A DNA stretch of 64,000 nucleotides from Roseateles toxinivorans (lineage in GTDB: Bacteria; Pseudomonadota; Gammaproteobacteria; Burkholderiales; Burkholderiaceae_C), in assembly GCF_004362525.1 (NCBI RefSeq), contig NZ_SNXS01000006.1:122918-186917 (forward strand), given 5' to 3'. Below the pieces are notes generated by a model, which worked only from the letters and a program-made list of their open reading frames with translations, did not search any database and had not been told where the DNA came from. Both the position numbers and the translations under genes were made by a program. This document shows positions 32,528 to 40,878 of this stretch, one piece after another (positions within the stretch are counted from its first letter, which is position 1; every line of letters begins with the position of its first letter).

Positions 32528-33217
32528 ATGTCTCTCTACCATCCCGTCAATCTGAACTGCCCGCATTGCGGCAAGGCGCTGGAGTTTTCGGCCAGCGTCA
32601 GCGTCAATGCCGACCGCGCACCCGAGCTGCGCGAGGCCATACTCGACGGCAGCTTCCAGCGCGAGAGCTGCCCGCATTGCGGCACCGGCCTGCGGCTGGA
32701 CCCGCAGCTGAACTATCTGGATGTCGGCCGCGGCCAGTGGATTGCCGCCTATCCCGGCGCCTGGGTAGACCGATGGGCCGAGCTGGAGGCCGCGGCGCAG
32801 CAGGCCTTTGACAAGGCGTTCGGGGCCCAGGCCGGCACGGCCGCTCGCGAGATCGGCGCCGAGCTGAAGCCCCGCCTGGTGTTCGGTTGGGGCGGCCTGC
32901 GCGAGAAGCTGGTCGCCGCCGATGCGGGCCTGGACGACACGGGGCTGGAGCTGACCAAGATCGCCCTGATGCGTGGCATGGATGATCTGCCGCCGGGCCA
33001 GGAACTGCGCCTGACGCAGGCCACCGGCGAGGGCGATGATGCGGCGCTGGTGCTGCTGCTTGTGCCCGACGATCCCGACGGCGAGCTGGAGGAGCTGAGC
33101 GTGCCGCGCGCCATCTACGACGAGATCCTGGCCGAACCCGAGGACTGGCAGCCGCTTCGCGAGCAGATCACGGCCGGGCTGTTTGTCGATGTGCTGAGGT
33201 TGACGCGCGGCGGCTGA
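32528..33217 (+). CDS. CpXC-domain zinc protein
   Basis: A 229-residue protein starting MSLYHPVNLNCPHCGKALEF. Two CPHC knuckles (Cys11/Cys14 and Cys48/Cys51) and the intervening sequence match the CpXC family (PF14353). The rest is acidic and lacks known motifs. It follows the putative peptidase by 44 bases, and is the last gene before the hairpin at 33239. A role as immunity or accessory protein for the peptidase is possible from position but is not shown. Confidence 0.8.
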   Translation: MSLYHPVNLNCPHCGKALEFSASVSVNADRAPELREAILDGSFQRESCPHCGTGLRLDPQLNYLDVGRGQWIAAYPGAWVDRWAELEAAAQQAFDKAFGAQAGTAAREIGAELKPRLVFGWGGLREKLVAADAGLDDTGLELTKIALMRGMDDLPPGQELRLTQATGEGDDAALVLLLVPDDPDGELEELSVPRAIYDEILAEPEDWQPLREQITAGLFVDVLRLTRGG

Positions 33218-33238
33218 AACCGAGCCTGGAATGTGAAA

Positions 33239-33271
33239 GCGCCCGGTGCCGATCAGATCGGCACCGGGCGC
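33239..33271. terminator. Bidirectional terminator between CpXC gene and tssM
   Basis: A 16-bp perfect inverted repeat (GCGCCCGGTGCCGATC and its complement) with a single unpaired central base lies between the two convergent stop codons. There is no long T-run on either side, but stability and position between converging operons support termination in both directions. Confidence 0.8.
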
Positions 33272-33290
33272 TGTGCTTTGGGGCTACCGG

Positions 33291-36200
33291 TCAGAGCGCG
33301 TCAGGACACCTGAACGTCTGCACCTCGCGCATACGCAGCGGGTTGATGGCGCTGCTGGAGATGACCTCCAGCCTGGCCTTCTTGCCGTCCAGGTTCAAGA
33401 GCACGGTGAAGCGCTCCGGCTGGGCCGAGGGCTGGATCTCGAACTGACCGAACATGCGGAACAGTGCCCAGGGGCCCTCGAACAGCTGCACCGCGCCACC
33501 GGGCGCGCTGAGCTTGATCTGCGCGGCCACGCGGGCGCTGGGCCAGGTGATGGTCTGCGCCGCAGTATTGCCGGCGGTGAACTTCAGCGCCGTGCCGTCC
33601 AGGTCCAGGGTCAGCTCCTTCAGGCCGTCCAGCATCTCCAGCACGCGCACGTCGACCTTGAAGCTGGGCGTCTTGCCGCCGCTGCGGAAGAAGGCCTCCT
33701 TGATGCGCGAGGCACGCTGGAAATCGGCCAGCGCCGCGCCGCCCGGCGGCTTGGTGCCGTCGGTCAGGGGCTTGTAGACCCAGGGCGTGGCGCCTATGTC
33801 CACCAGCGCGCTGAGGCGGCGCTGGTAGAAGTCGTCCAGCATGCCGCCGACGCCGAACAGCTGGCCGAAGTCGTCCGGCAGCACGTCGGACTTGGAACCC
33901 TGGGCAAAGGGATAGCGGCCCGAGATCGTGCGGGCGCAGAAGTCCGAGATCGGCTTCAGCTCCGAGGTCAGGCCCTGGCGCTCGGCCGTGCGGCTCTGGC
34001 TGGCGCCCGCGTCGCTGAGCGTTTCCAGCATCGACTTGATCGGCTCGGGCTGCATGGCCGCGGCGGCCTTGGCGCCGCCACCGGGCGGCGGGGGCGGTGG
34101 TGCGGTCTTGCTCTTCTGCGCCGAATCGATGGCGCTGAGCTGCACGAACACCTCGTTGAACATCTTCATCACCTCGTCGATGGGCGCGGGCTGGCCGGCC
34201 ACCAGGCGGTGCAGATAGGCGAAGTGCTCGTCGACCAGGGTCTCCAGCGGTGCACCGGCGGCGGCTTTTCCGGCCGGCTCGGCCTGCTTGCCCATCAGCG
34301 CGGCCAGGTCCTTCTTCGCCTTGTCCGCCTTCTCGCCGAGCTTGCCGCCGGGCAGGCCCGAGGTGTTGGCCTCGGCCGCCGCTGCGGCGAGCTGGGTCTC
34401 TCTGGCTACGGCGCGCAGATAGGCGGCCAGCGGCGAGTCGGGTGCAGCCAGCACGCGGGCCACGGCCAGGCTGCGGTCCAGACCGCCCAGCTTGACCAGG
34501 CGCACATCGGCCAGATAGGCATCCCAGACCTTGATGTACTCCTGCAGGTAGAGCCGGCGCACGCGCAGGTCCATCTCGTCGGGGGCATTGGTGGCCAGCG
34601 CGCGGGCCTTGTCGGCGGCGCTGCCCTGAACACCGGTGCCCAGCACCCAGCGCTGCTCGTCTTCGAGCTGCTTGGCCACCTTGGTGACCGCGCCCTTGAA
34701 GGCCTTGAAATAGGCGTCGCGGGTGAACAGGCCCTGTATGCCCTTGGTCAGCGGCTGGCCGCTGGCCCGCTCGAACACCTGGATGGCATTGGGCCCGCCG
34801 GACGAAGCGACCGAGAACTCGGGGAACTCGGAGCCCACCTGGGCCCGCTTCAAGCGACTGAACACCCGGTACTCCAGCGGGTAGGCGATCAGCATCTCGC
34901 GCACCTGGGCGACGAGGGCCTTGTCCATCGGCGCCAGCGCGGCCGGCGCGCCCTTGGCCAGTGCCGCCTCCAGATGGGCGGCGAGCGCTGCGCGCTGCTC
35001 GGCGTTCAGGGTGCCGGCCAGATTGACGTCCCAGTCCAGGGTGACCCAGTTCTTCAGCGCCTCGGCATCGAAATGCTCGGGCGTGTAGAGCATCAGATAG
35101 CCCTTCAGCGCCTCGTAGGCCAGCTCCAGGTTCTCGCGGTTGACGGCGCGCAGCCGCTCCTCCAGCCGCTTGGCCACGCGCGGCAGCAACGCCCGGTCCA
35201 GCAGGTGCTGGTAGCCGATGTCGGCGCCGGCCTTCACAAAGTCGCCCTGGTACAGGCCCAGCGCATTCAGCAGCGGCGGATGCTCCAGCTCGAAGGCGGT
35301 GGGCTTGGGCGCAGCGACAACCTTATCCAGCACCTGGGGCAGGGCGGCGACCTCGGTGTTGTTGGCCGGGGGCAGCGCCTCGACGGCGGTCTTGACCTCG
35401 GGCAGACGGGCTTCGACCTCGGCGATATAGGCCTGGTTGCGCATGAAGCTGATGGTCCAGCCGGCCAGCAGGGCGACGCTGGCCAGACCCAGGGTGGCCA
35501 TGCCGATCAGCCGCCAGCGGCGGCGCGAGGCCTCGGCCTGGCGGTTCTCGCCGACCAGGCCCTGCTCGCTGAACACCACCTCCTTCAGCAGCCGCGACAG
35601 GAAGAAGCTCTTGCCCCGCGACGAGGCCACCGAGGCGGCGCGGTTGTCCACGCCGAAGGTGCGGGCCAGCGTGCCCAGCACGCGGTCGATAGGCGTGCCC
35701 TCCTGGGTGCCGCTGGTGAAATAGACACCGCGCAGCAGGCTGCGCTCTTCCAGCGAGCCCCCGTCGCCGAACACCTGTTCTAGGAAGCCGCCCAGCAGGC
35801 CCTTGATGCCGCCGAACTGCTGCGGGAACGAGAAGATGGCGGCGCGCTTGAGCGTGTCGCGCTCGGCTTCCAGGCGGTCCAGCAGGCGGTCGCGCAGGCG
35901 CTTCTCGAGCGCGGCGAACTCGCTGCCGAACTCCTGCACCGGTGTGTCCTGGCCACGAGGATCGTATGGGAAGGAAAAGCCCCAGACCTGGTCGCGCTCT
36001 TCCTTGCCCAGCTCGCCGAAGCTCTCGTTGAAGCCGGCGATCAGGTCGCATTTGGTGACCAGCACATAGACCGGCGGGCGCACACCCAGCCGGGCATGCA
36101 GCTCCTGCAGACGCAGGCGCAGCTTGGACGCATGCTCCTTGCGGTCGCCCGGGCTTTGCTGCAGCAGGTCCTGGATATTGATCGTCAACAGCACGCCATT

Positions 36201-36854
36201 GATGGGGCGGCGCGGGCGGGTCTTTTTCAGCAGGTCCAGGAACTTGTCCCAGGCGCCGGCATCGGCCTGCTCGTCGGACTGCTGCAAGGTGTAGCGGCCG
36301 GCGGTGTCGATCAGCACGGCCTCGTCGGTGAACCACCAGTCGCAGTTGCGCGTGCCACCCACGCCCTTGATCGAGGCCTGGCCCATCTTGCCGGCCAGCG
36401 GGAAGGTCAGGCCGGCGTTCATCAGCGCCGTGGTCTTGCCCGAGCCCGGGGCGCCGATGAAGATGTACCAGGGCAGCTCGTACAGATACTGGCCGCGCTT
36501 GAAGAAGCTGCGCTTGCCCGACTGGCGGGCGCTGTCTTCCAGCACCTGCAGCGCCTCGGTGAAGCGCTTGCTGAGCACCTCGGCCTCGCGGTCGCTGGCG
36601 CTGGCCCCGCCGCTCATGCCGGCCACCATCTCGGCATTGGCGCGTTTGCGCTTCCAGGCGCCAATGCCCTTGATCAGCGCGAAGATGCCGAAGATGGCGA
36701 GGATGACGATCACGCGGGTCCAGACGCCATCGAGCGGCCGGCTTTCGCCGATCGCGATCAAGGGGCCTATCCACCAGATCAGGGCCGCCAGCGCGAGCAG
36801 ACCGTAGAGGGTCAGCGCGAGCGGGGAAAAGATGACAGACAGAAATTTCTTCAT
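33291..36854 (-). CDS. tssM: T6SS membrane-complex protein TssM (IcmF)
   Basis: A 1187-residue IcmF-type inner-membrane protein. Membrane helices lie at about 8-32, 46-66 and 446-468. A Walker A motif GAPGSGKTT occurs at 134-142 in the cytoplasmic domain, with a Walker-B-like VLIDTAGRY, and a large periplasmic domain follows. TssM spans the envelope with TssL and, usually, the lipoprotein TssJ. It is the last gene of the long cluster and follows tssL by 55 bases. No tssJ is found nearby. Confidence 0.97.
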   Translation of the reverse strand: MKKFLSVIFSPLALTLYGLLALAALIWWIGPLIAIGESRPLDGVWTRVIVILAIFGIFALIKGIGAWKRKRANAEMVAGMSGGASASDREAEVLSKRFTEALQVLEDSARQSGKRSFFKRGQYLYELPWYIFIGAPGSGKTTALMNAGLTFPLAGKMGQASIKGVGGTRNCDWWFTDEAVLIDTAGRYTLQQSDEQADAGAWDKFLDLLKKTRPRRPINGVLLTINIQDLLQQSPGDRKEHASKLRLRLQELHARLGVRPPVYVLVTKCDLIAGFNESFGELGKEERDQVWGFSFPYDPRGQDTPVQEFGSEFAALEKRLRDRLLDRLEAERDTLKRAAIFSFPQQFGGIKGLLGGFLEQVFGDGGSLEERSLLRGVYFTSGTQEGTPIDRVLGTLARTFGVDNRAASVASSRGKSFFLSRLLKEVVFSEQGLVGENRQAEASRRRWRLIGMATLGLASVALLAGWTISFMRNQAYIAEVEARLPEVKTAVEALPPANNTEVAALPQVLDKVVAAPKPTAFELEHPPLLNALGLYQGDFVKAGADIGYQHLLDRALLPRVAKRLEERLRAVNRENLELAYEALKGYLMLYTPEHFDAEALKNWVTLDWDVNLAGTLNAEQRAALAAHLEAALAKGAPAALAPMDKALVAQVREMLIAYPLEYRVFSRLKRAQVGSEFPEFSVASSGGPNAIQVFERASGQPLTKGIQGLFTRDAYFKAFKGAVTKVAKQLEDEQRWVLGTGVQGSAADKARALATNAPDEMDLRVRRLYLQEYIKVWDAYLADVRLVKLGGLDRSLAVARVLAAPDSPLAAYLRAVARETQLAAAAAEANTSGLPGGKLGEKADKAKKDLAALMGKQAEPAGKAAAGAPLETLVDEHFAYLHRLVAGQPAPIDEVMKMFNEVFVQLSAIDSAQKSKTAPPPPPPGGGAKAAAAMQPEPIKSMLETLSDAGASQSRTAERQGLTSELKPISDFCARTISGRYPFAQGSKSDVLPDDFGQLFGVGGMLDDFYQRRLSALVDIGATPWVYKPLTDGTKPPGGAALADFQRASRIKEAFFRSGGKTPSFKVDVRVLEMLDGLKELTLDLDGTALKFTAGNTAAQTITWPSARVAAQIKLSAPGGAVQLFEGPWALFRMFGQFEIQPSAQPERFTVLLNLDGKKARLEVISSSAINPLRMREVQTFRCPDAL

Positions 36855-36909
36855 GCTGCGGGCGAGTCAGTCAAGAGGCATCGGGTTGTCGGCGGCGGGC
36901 AGGCGGCAC

Positions 36910-38280
36910 TCATGAGCCAGCAGCCTGCTGCACGAACAGCGTGACTTCAACGCGGCGGTTCTTGGCCCGGCCGGCAGGCGTGCTGTTGTCGGCCAGCGAC
37001 TCGGCATCGGCCCGACCCTCGGCGCGCAGCCGAGCCACCTTGACCGTCTTGGCCAGTTCGGCCTTGACGGTGTCGGCACGGTCCTGCGACAGATGCCAGT
37101 TCGACGGATAGCGCAGGGTGCGTATCGGCTGGTTGTCGGTGTGGCCGGTGATCAGCACCGAGCCGGGCGTGTCGCTCAAGGCCTGGGCGATGCGCGGCAG
37201 CAGCGGCCTGACCTCGGATGAGATCACGGCGCTGCCGGGCTCGAAAAAGCCGTCGCCCTTGATCGTCACCACCGAGCGGTCGGCGAAGTCCTGCACCTGT
37301 ACCAGGCCGGCCTGGATCTCGGGCTTCAGGAAGCCGGCCAGCCGCGGCGCCGAGGCCGCCGGTGGCGGCGGAGGCGGTGGACTGGCGGCGGCCACCGTGG
37401 CGGCCTTGGCGTCCAAGGACTGCAGCGTGTTGAACACGCTCTCGGCGTTGTCACCGAGCTTGAAGCGCAGGCCCATGAAGACCAGGGCCAGTATCAGCGC
37501 GGTGACCGAGGCGATGACCCACATCGGCAGGCCGTCGCGGATTTTGGCGACCTGTTGCTCGACACCCTTCCAGCGCGGCGACAGCGCCTTCTCGGGCGTG
37601 GGCCGGCCCTGGCGCAGCAGCTGCACCAGGCGCTCACGCACGCTGTCGAGCTGGGCGCGGCCGTTGTCGATGACGCGGTAGCGGCCCTCGAAGCCGAAGG
37701 CCAGCACGACGTAGAGCAGCTCCAGCAGGCTGCGGTTGGCCTCGACGTTCTCGGCCAGCTTGGACATCAGCTGGAAGACCTTCTCGCCACCCCAGGTCTC
37801 GTTGTGGAACTGCACCAGCAGGCTTTGCGCCGACCAGACCCCCGAGCCGCCCCAGGGCGTGCTGGCGGCCGATTCGTCGAGCAGGGTGCACAGGATGTAG
37901 CGGGCGGCAATCACCTGTTCATTGGGCAGGCCCTGCGCGCGGGCCTGGGCCTCGAACTTGCGGATGCCCTCGGCCAGCGCCTCCTTCAGCCCGGCCGGGT
38001 TCGGATGGCGGGCCGTGGTGCGCACGCGCGGTGCGGCGGCCAGCAGCGGCGCGGCGGCCGAGACCAGGGGGTTCAGGCTGGCCGTCATCAGCGCGTCCAT
38101 GGCCAGCGGGGCATCCTTGCTGGAGGCGGCTGGCGGCGCCATGCCGCCACCGCCACCGCCGCCGGGGCCAGGTGGTGCCATGCCCTCGGGCGCGCCGGGC
38201 CTGGGGCCACGGCCCGCGCTGGGCTTGATGACGGTCCGGTCCGAATTGAACGCGGCAAACGGGTCGTTGGGATCACTCAT
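36910..38280 (-). CDS. tssL: T6SS protein TssL (DotU) with OmpA-like peptidoglycan-binding domain
   Basis: A 456-residue fusion. A Pro/Gly-rich N-terminus precedes the DotU domain (about 60-250, with RYILCTLLDE), a membrane helix (253-271), a poly-Pro linker (301-307) and a C-terminal OmpA domain containing TGHTDNQP and NRRVEV. Such evolved TssL proteins, as in the Pseudomonas H1 system, anchor the membrane complex to peptidoglycan. It overlaps tssK by 4 bp. Confidence 0.97.
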   Translation of the reverse strand: MSDPNDPFAAFNSDRTVIKPSAGRGPRPGAPEGMAPPGPGGGGGGGMAPPAASSKDAPLAMDALMTASLNPLVSAAAPLLAAAPRVRTTARHPNPAGLKEALAEGIRKFEAQARAQGLPNEQVIAARYILCTLLDESAASTPWGGSGVWSAQSLLVQFHNETWGGEKVFQLMSKLAENVEANRSLLELLYVVLAFGFEGRYRVIDNGRAQLDSVRERLVQLLRQGRPTPEKALSPRWKGVEQQVAKIRDGLPMWVIASVTALILALVFMGLRFKLGDNAESVFNTLQSLDAKAATVAAASPPPPPPPAASAPRLAGFLKPEIQAGLVQVQDFADRSVVTIKGDGFFEPGSAVISSEVRPLLPRIAQALSDTPGSVLITGHTDNQPIRTLRYPSNWHLSQDRADTVKAELAKTVKVARLRAEGRADAESLADNSTPAGRAKNRRVEVTLFVQQAAGS

Positions 38281-39614
38281 GCTCGTACCGCCCAGAATTC
38301 AAGCTCCAAGCCAGGGAAGTCGCCGGCAATGTGCATCGCCAGTCCGCCCGAGCTTTCCAGTTGTTTCCACATCTCGTTGCCCCGCGTTTCCAGCTCGAAA
38401 TAGGTGTAGCCGGCGTGGTAGGGAATCTGGCGCGGCGCCACCGGCAGCGGCCTCAGCGTGACGCCGGGCAGTTGCAGATTGACGAGGTCGCGGATGCGCT
38501 CGACGGTGCCGATCTTGACCTGGGTCGGAAAGCGCGCACGCAGCGCGTCGCCGGGCATCTGCGAGGCCACGGCCAGCACGAACTGGGCGTTGCGCTGCAG
38601 TTCGACGTCGGCAATGATGGCCACGCGAATGCCGTACTTGCGGTCCTGCAGCTCGATCGGAATCGCGGTCTGTTCCATCACCATCGACAGCGACTGGCGC
38701 AGATCGTCCATCAGCGGCTTGAAGCAGCGCACCGGGTCGTCATGCAGATAGGCGGGCATCGGTGTCGGCCGGCGCTTCTCGCGGAAGGTGCCCAGCTCGC
38801 CGGCCAGCTGCACGCAGCAAAAATACAGGTCCTTGGGATGCAGCACCGAGGTCTGGCGCAGCTGCGCGAACAAGGGCTCAGTGCGGTTGATGGCCTCCAG
38901 CAGCAGGAAGTCGGCGATCTCGCCCACGCCGGCGCGGCCCGGCTGGGCCAGTCGGGAGGCCAGCGCCTCGCCGCGCTGGTGCAAGAGGCCGTGCAGCTCG
39001 CGCACATAGGAGGCCAGGATGTCATTGCCGCTGGCATGCAGGGTCGGGGGCACGTACTGCGTGTCCAGCACCAGCTTGTTGTCGGCGCGGCGCTCGATCA
39101 CGCGGCACAGGCCCAAGGTGGCATAGCCCTCCTGCGCGTCGCGGGCCAGCATCACGCGCAGGTTCAGGCGGCCGACCTGGATCGGCGCGGCGCGCTCGCC
39201 GGTGACATTGGTGTCGCCCACATCGACCTCGGCCGAGCGAAAGCGCGGCGGCATCGAGCCGGCGTCGGACTCGGCATCGCTCTCGGCCACGCCGGGGCGC
39301 TGCAGCACGGCGGCCAGCACCACCAGCTCGTCGCGCACATCGGCGGGCACATCGAAGGCGGCCGGGGCCGCGTCTTGCCCGGGCACGTCGAACACCAGGC
39401 CGTCGGGCAACACACCCTGGGCGCCGCTGACGGCGATCTTGCCCAGGTTCAGCGCGGCGCTGTCCAGCGCCAGGCTCATATAGCCCCAGCCATAGCCCGC
39501 CGTCATGCCAAAGCGGCTGTGCGCCTGCAGGGCCAGAAAGCGATCGTGCTGTTGGAAGTGCTGGGGCTGGAGGAACATTCCCTCCGTCCAGATGACTTTG
39601 TTGTACCAGGTCAT
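38277..39614 (-). CDS. tssK: T6SS baseplate protein TssK
   Basis: A 445-residue TssK with the conserved N-terminus VIWTEGMFLQPQHFQQHDR. TssK connects the baseplate wedge (TssF, TssG, TssE) to the TssL/TssM membrane complex. It lies between the PAAR-like gene and tssL and overlaps tssL by 4 bp. Length is normal. Confidence 0.97.
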   Translation of the reverse strand: MTWYNKVIWTEGMFLQPQHFQQHDRFLALQAHSRFGMTAGYGWGYMSLALDSAALNLGKIAVSGAQGVLPDGLVFDVPGQDAAPAAFDVPADVRDELVVLAAVLQRPGVAESDAESDAGSMPPRFRSAEVDVGDTNVTGERAAPIQVGRLNLRVMLARDAQEGYATLGLCRVIERRADNKLVLDTQYVPPTLHASGNDILASYVRELHGLLHQRGEALASRLAQPGRAGVGEIADFLLLEAINRTEPLFAQLRQTSVLHPKDLYFCCVQLAGELGTFREKRRPTPMPAYLHDDPVRCFKPLMDDLRQSLSMVMEQTAIPIELQDRKYGIRVAIIADVELQRNAQFVLAVASQMPGDALRARFPTQVKIGTVERIRDLVNLQLPGVTLRPLPVAPRQIPYHAGYTYFELETRGNEMWKQLESSGGLAMHIAGDFPGLELEFWAVRA

Positions 39615-39639
39615 AGTTGCCGATCTAGCGATCTACGGA

Positions 39640-40026
39640 TCAGGGAATCTGGTGGGTGACTTGCCCGGGGAAGCTGATGCTGATCACCCCCGCCCAGGCA
39701 CACATGAGCTTACAGGTATTGTCCAGCGCGGGTATGTTGGCGATCAGCACCGTCGGCGCACCGGGCACCCAGGGCGCGGGCAGCACCGGCACGCAGGGCA
39801 TGGGCGTCAAGACGCCCAGCGCGGCGGCGGTGGCAGCGGCCACCTGCGGGTTGGCCAGCGACATGCACACGCCGAACGGCGGCACATTCATCATCGGTAT
39901 GTTGTCGGTGATCACGCCGGCCACCATATTGCTGGTCATGACCGGGCGGGGCGTGGCATTGAAGGTCGACGGTGCGGCGCCGAAGGTGCACATCATCATC
40001 GCGCCGGTACAGACTTGTTGGGGCAT
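39640..40026 (-). CDS. DUF4280 (PAAR-like) spike-tip protein
   Basis: A 128-residue protein matching DUF4280: VCTGAMMMCTFGAAPSTF at the start, NIPMMNVPPFGVCMSLANP in the middle and a C-terminal Cys-containing strand. DUF4280 proteins are PAAR-like tips that sharpen the VgrG spike and can carry effectors. No extension domain is present, so any cargo would be a separate protein. Confidence 0.88.
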   Translation of the reverse strand: MPQQVCTGAMMMCTFGAAPSTFNATPRPVMTSNMVAGVITDNIPMMNVPPFGVCMSLANPQVAAATAAALGVLTPMPCVPVLPAPWVPGAPTVLIANIPALDNTCKLMCAWAGVISISFPGQVTHQIP

Positions 40027-40050
40027 GGTGTGTTCCTTTGCTGGGGCTTT

Positions 40051-40878
40051 TCAGCGAGAGGGCGGGCCGATCCAGACCGCGACACCGCTGAAGTTGTCGT
40101 GGCCGGGTTTCTGCGCTTCCCTGGCATTGCGCAATACCAGCTGTTCGAGGCTGGACAACCAGGCCACCGGATCATGGGCCCGGCTCAGCGCCGCGCACAT
40201 CTCGGCCTCGTTCACGTATTCCCAGAGGCCGTCGGTGCAGAGCAGGAACACATCGCCGGGATGCAGCACCCAGGGCCTTGTGGCCGTGGTCACGCGCAGA
40301 TCGGCCGGGTCGGTGCCCAGGGCCGAATGCAGCTCGCTGCGCTTGGGGTGGGTGCGCATCTGCTCGGTGGTCAGGATGCCGGCCTCGACCAGCGACTGCA
40401 CCAGGCTGTGGTCGCGCGTGTGAGCCAGCATCTGGCCGTTACGGAACACGTAGAGGCGCGAATCGCCGGCATGGCCCCACAGCGCCTCGCCGCGATCGAG
40501 GTCGATGAACAGGCTGACCACGGTGCTGTGCATATTCGCCTGGGCCTCGCCATCGGCGCGGTGGCGTATCACATTGGCATTGGTGTCGACCAGCAGGTCA
40601 TTCACCTCCTCGGCCTCGGACAGCGGCGCCGCAGCGAACTGCTCGATGATGTGGCTGACGGCCAGGCGCGAGGCAATGTCGCCGCCGCCATGGCCACCGG
40701 CGCCGTCGGCCACGACGACGCACAGATGGCTGTCCGAGTGCCAGTGGCCGCAGGCATCCTCGTTGTAGTCGCGGCCGCCCCGGCGCGACAGGATGGCCAG
40801 CTCGATCTGCGGCAGGGCACCATGGGTGCCGACCGAATCGGACAGCAGCGCTTGAAGCTCGGATCCGGCGTCACTCAA
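40051..40878 (-). CDS. pppA: PP2C-type phosphatase PppA of the T6SS phosphorylation pathway
   Basis: The best start is a TTG at 40878 with AAGGAG 8 bases upstream, overlapping the FHA gene stop (TTGA); it gives 275 residues. Longer frames run into the FHA gene. PP2C motifs are seen: RDYNEDA, VVADGAGGHGGGD, GHAGDSRLY and LLCTDGLWE, with the final DNFSGV Asp. In H1-type systems PppA dephosphorylates Fha and counteracts the kinase PpkA. No ppkA is present in the window. Confidence 0.93.
   Translation of the reverse strand: MSDAGSELQALLSDSVGTHGALPQIELAILSRRGGRDYNEDACGHWHSDSHLCVVVADGAGGHGGGDIASRLAVSHIIEQFAAAPLSEAEEVNDLLVDTNANVIRHRADGEAQANMHSTVVSLFIDLDRGEALWGHAGDSRLYVFRNGQMLAHTRDHSLVQSLVEAGILTTEQMRTHPKRSELHSALGTDPADLRVTTATRPWVLHPGDVFLLCTDGLWEYVNEAEMCAALSRAHDPVAWLSSLEQLVLRNAREAQKPGHDNFSGVAVWIGPPSR

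Noticed and set aside
33246..35783. 845-codon open frame on the plus strand
   Set aside because: It lies antisense within tssM, whose length and motifs are certain. Composition is Gln/Gly/Ala/Arg/Val-rich, typical of a shadow frame in GC-rich DNA.
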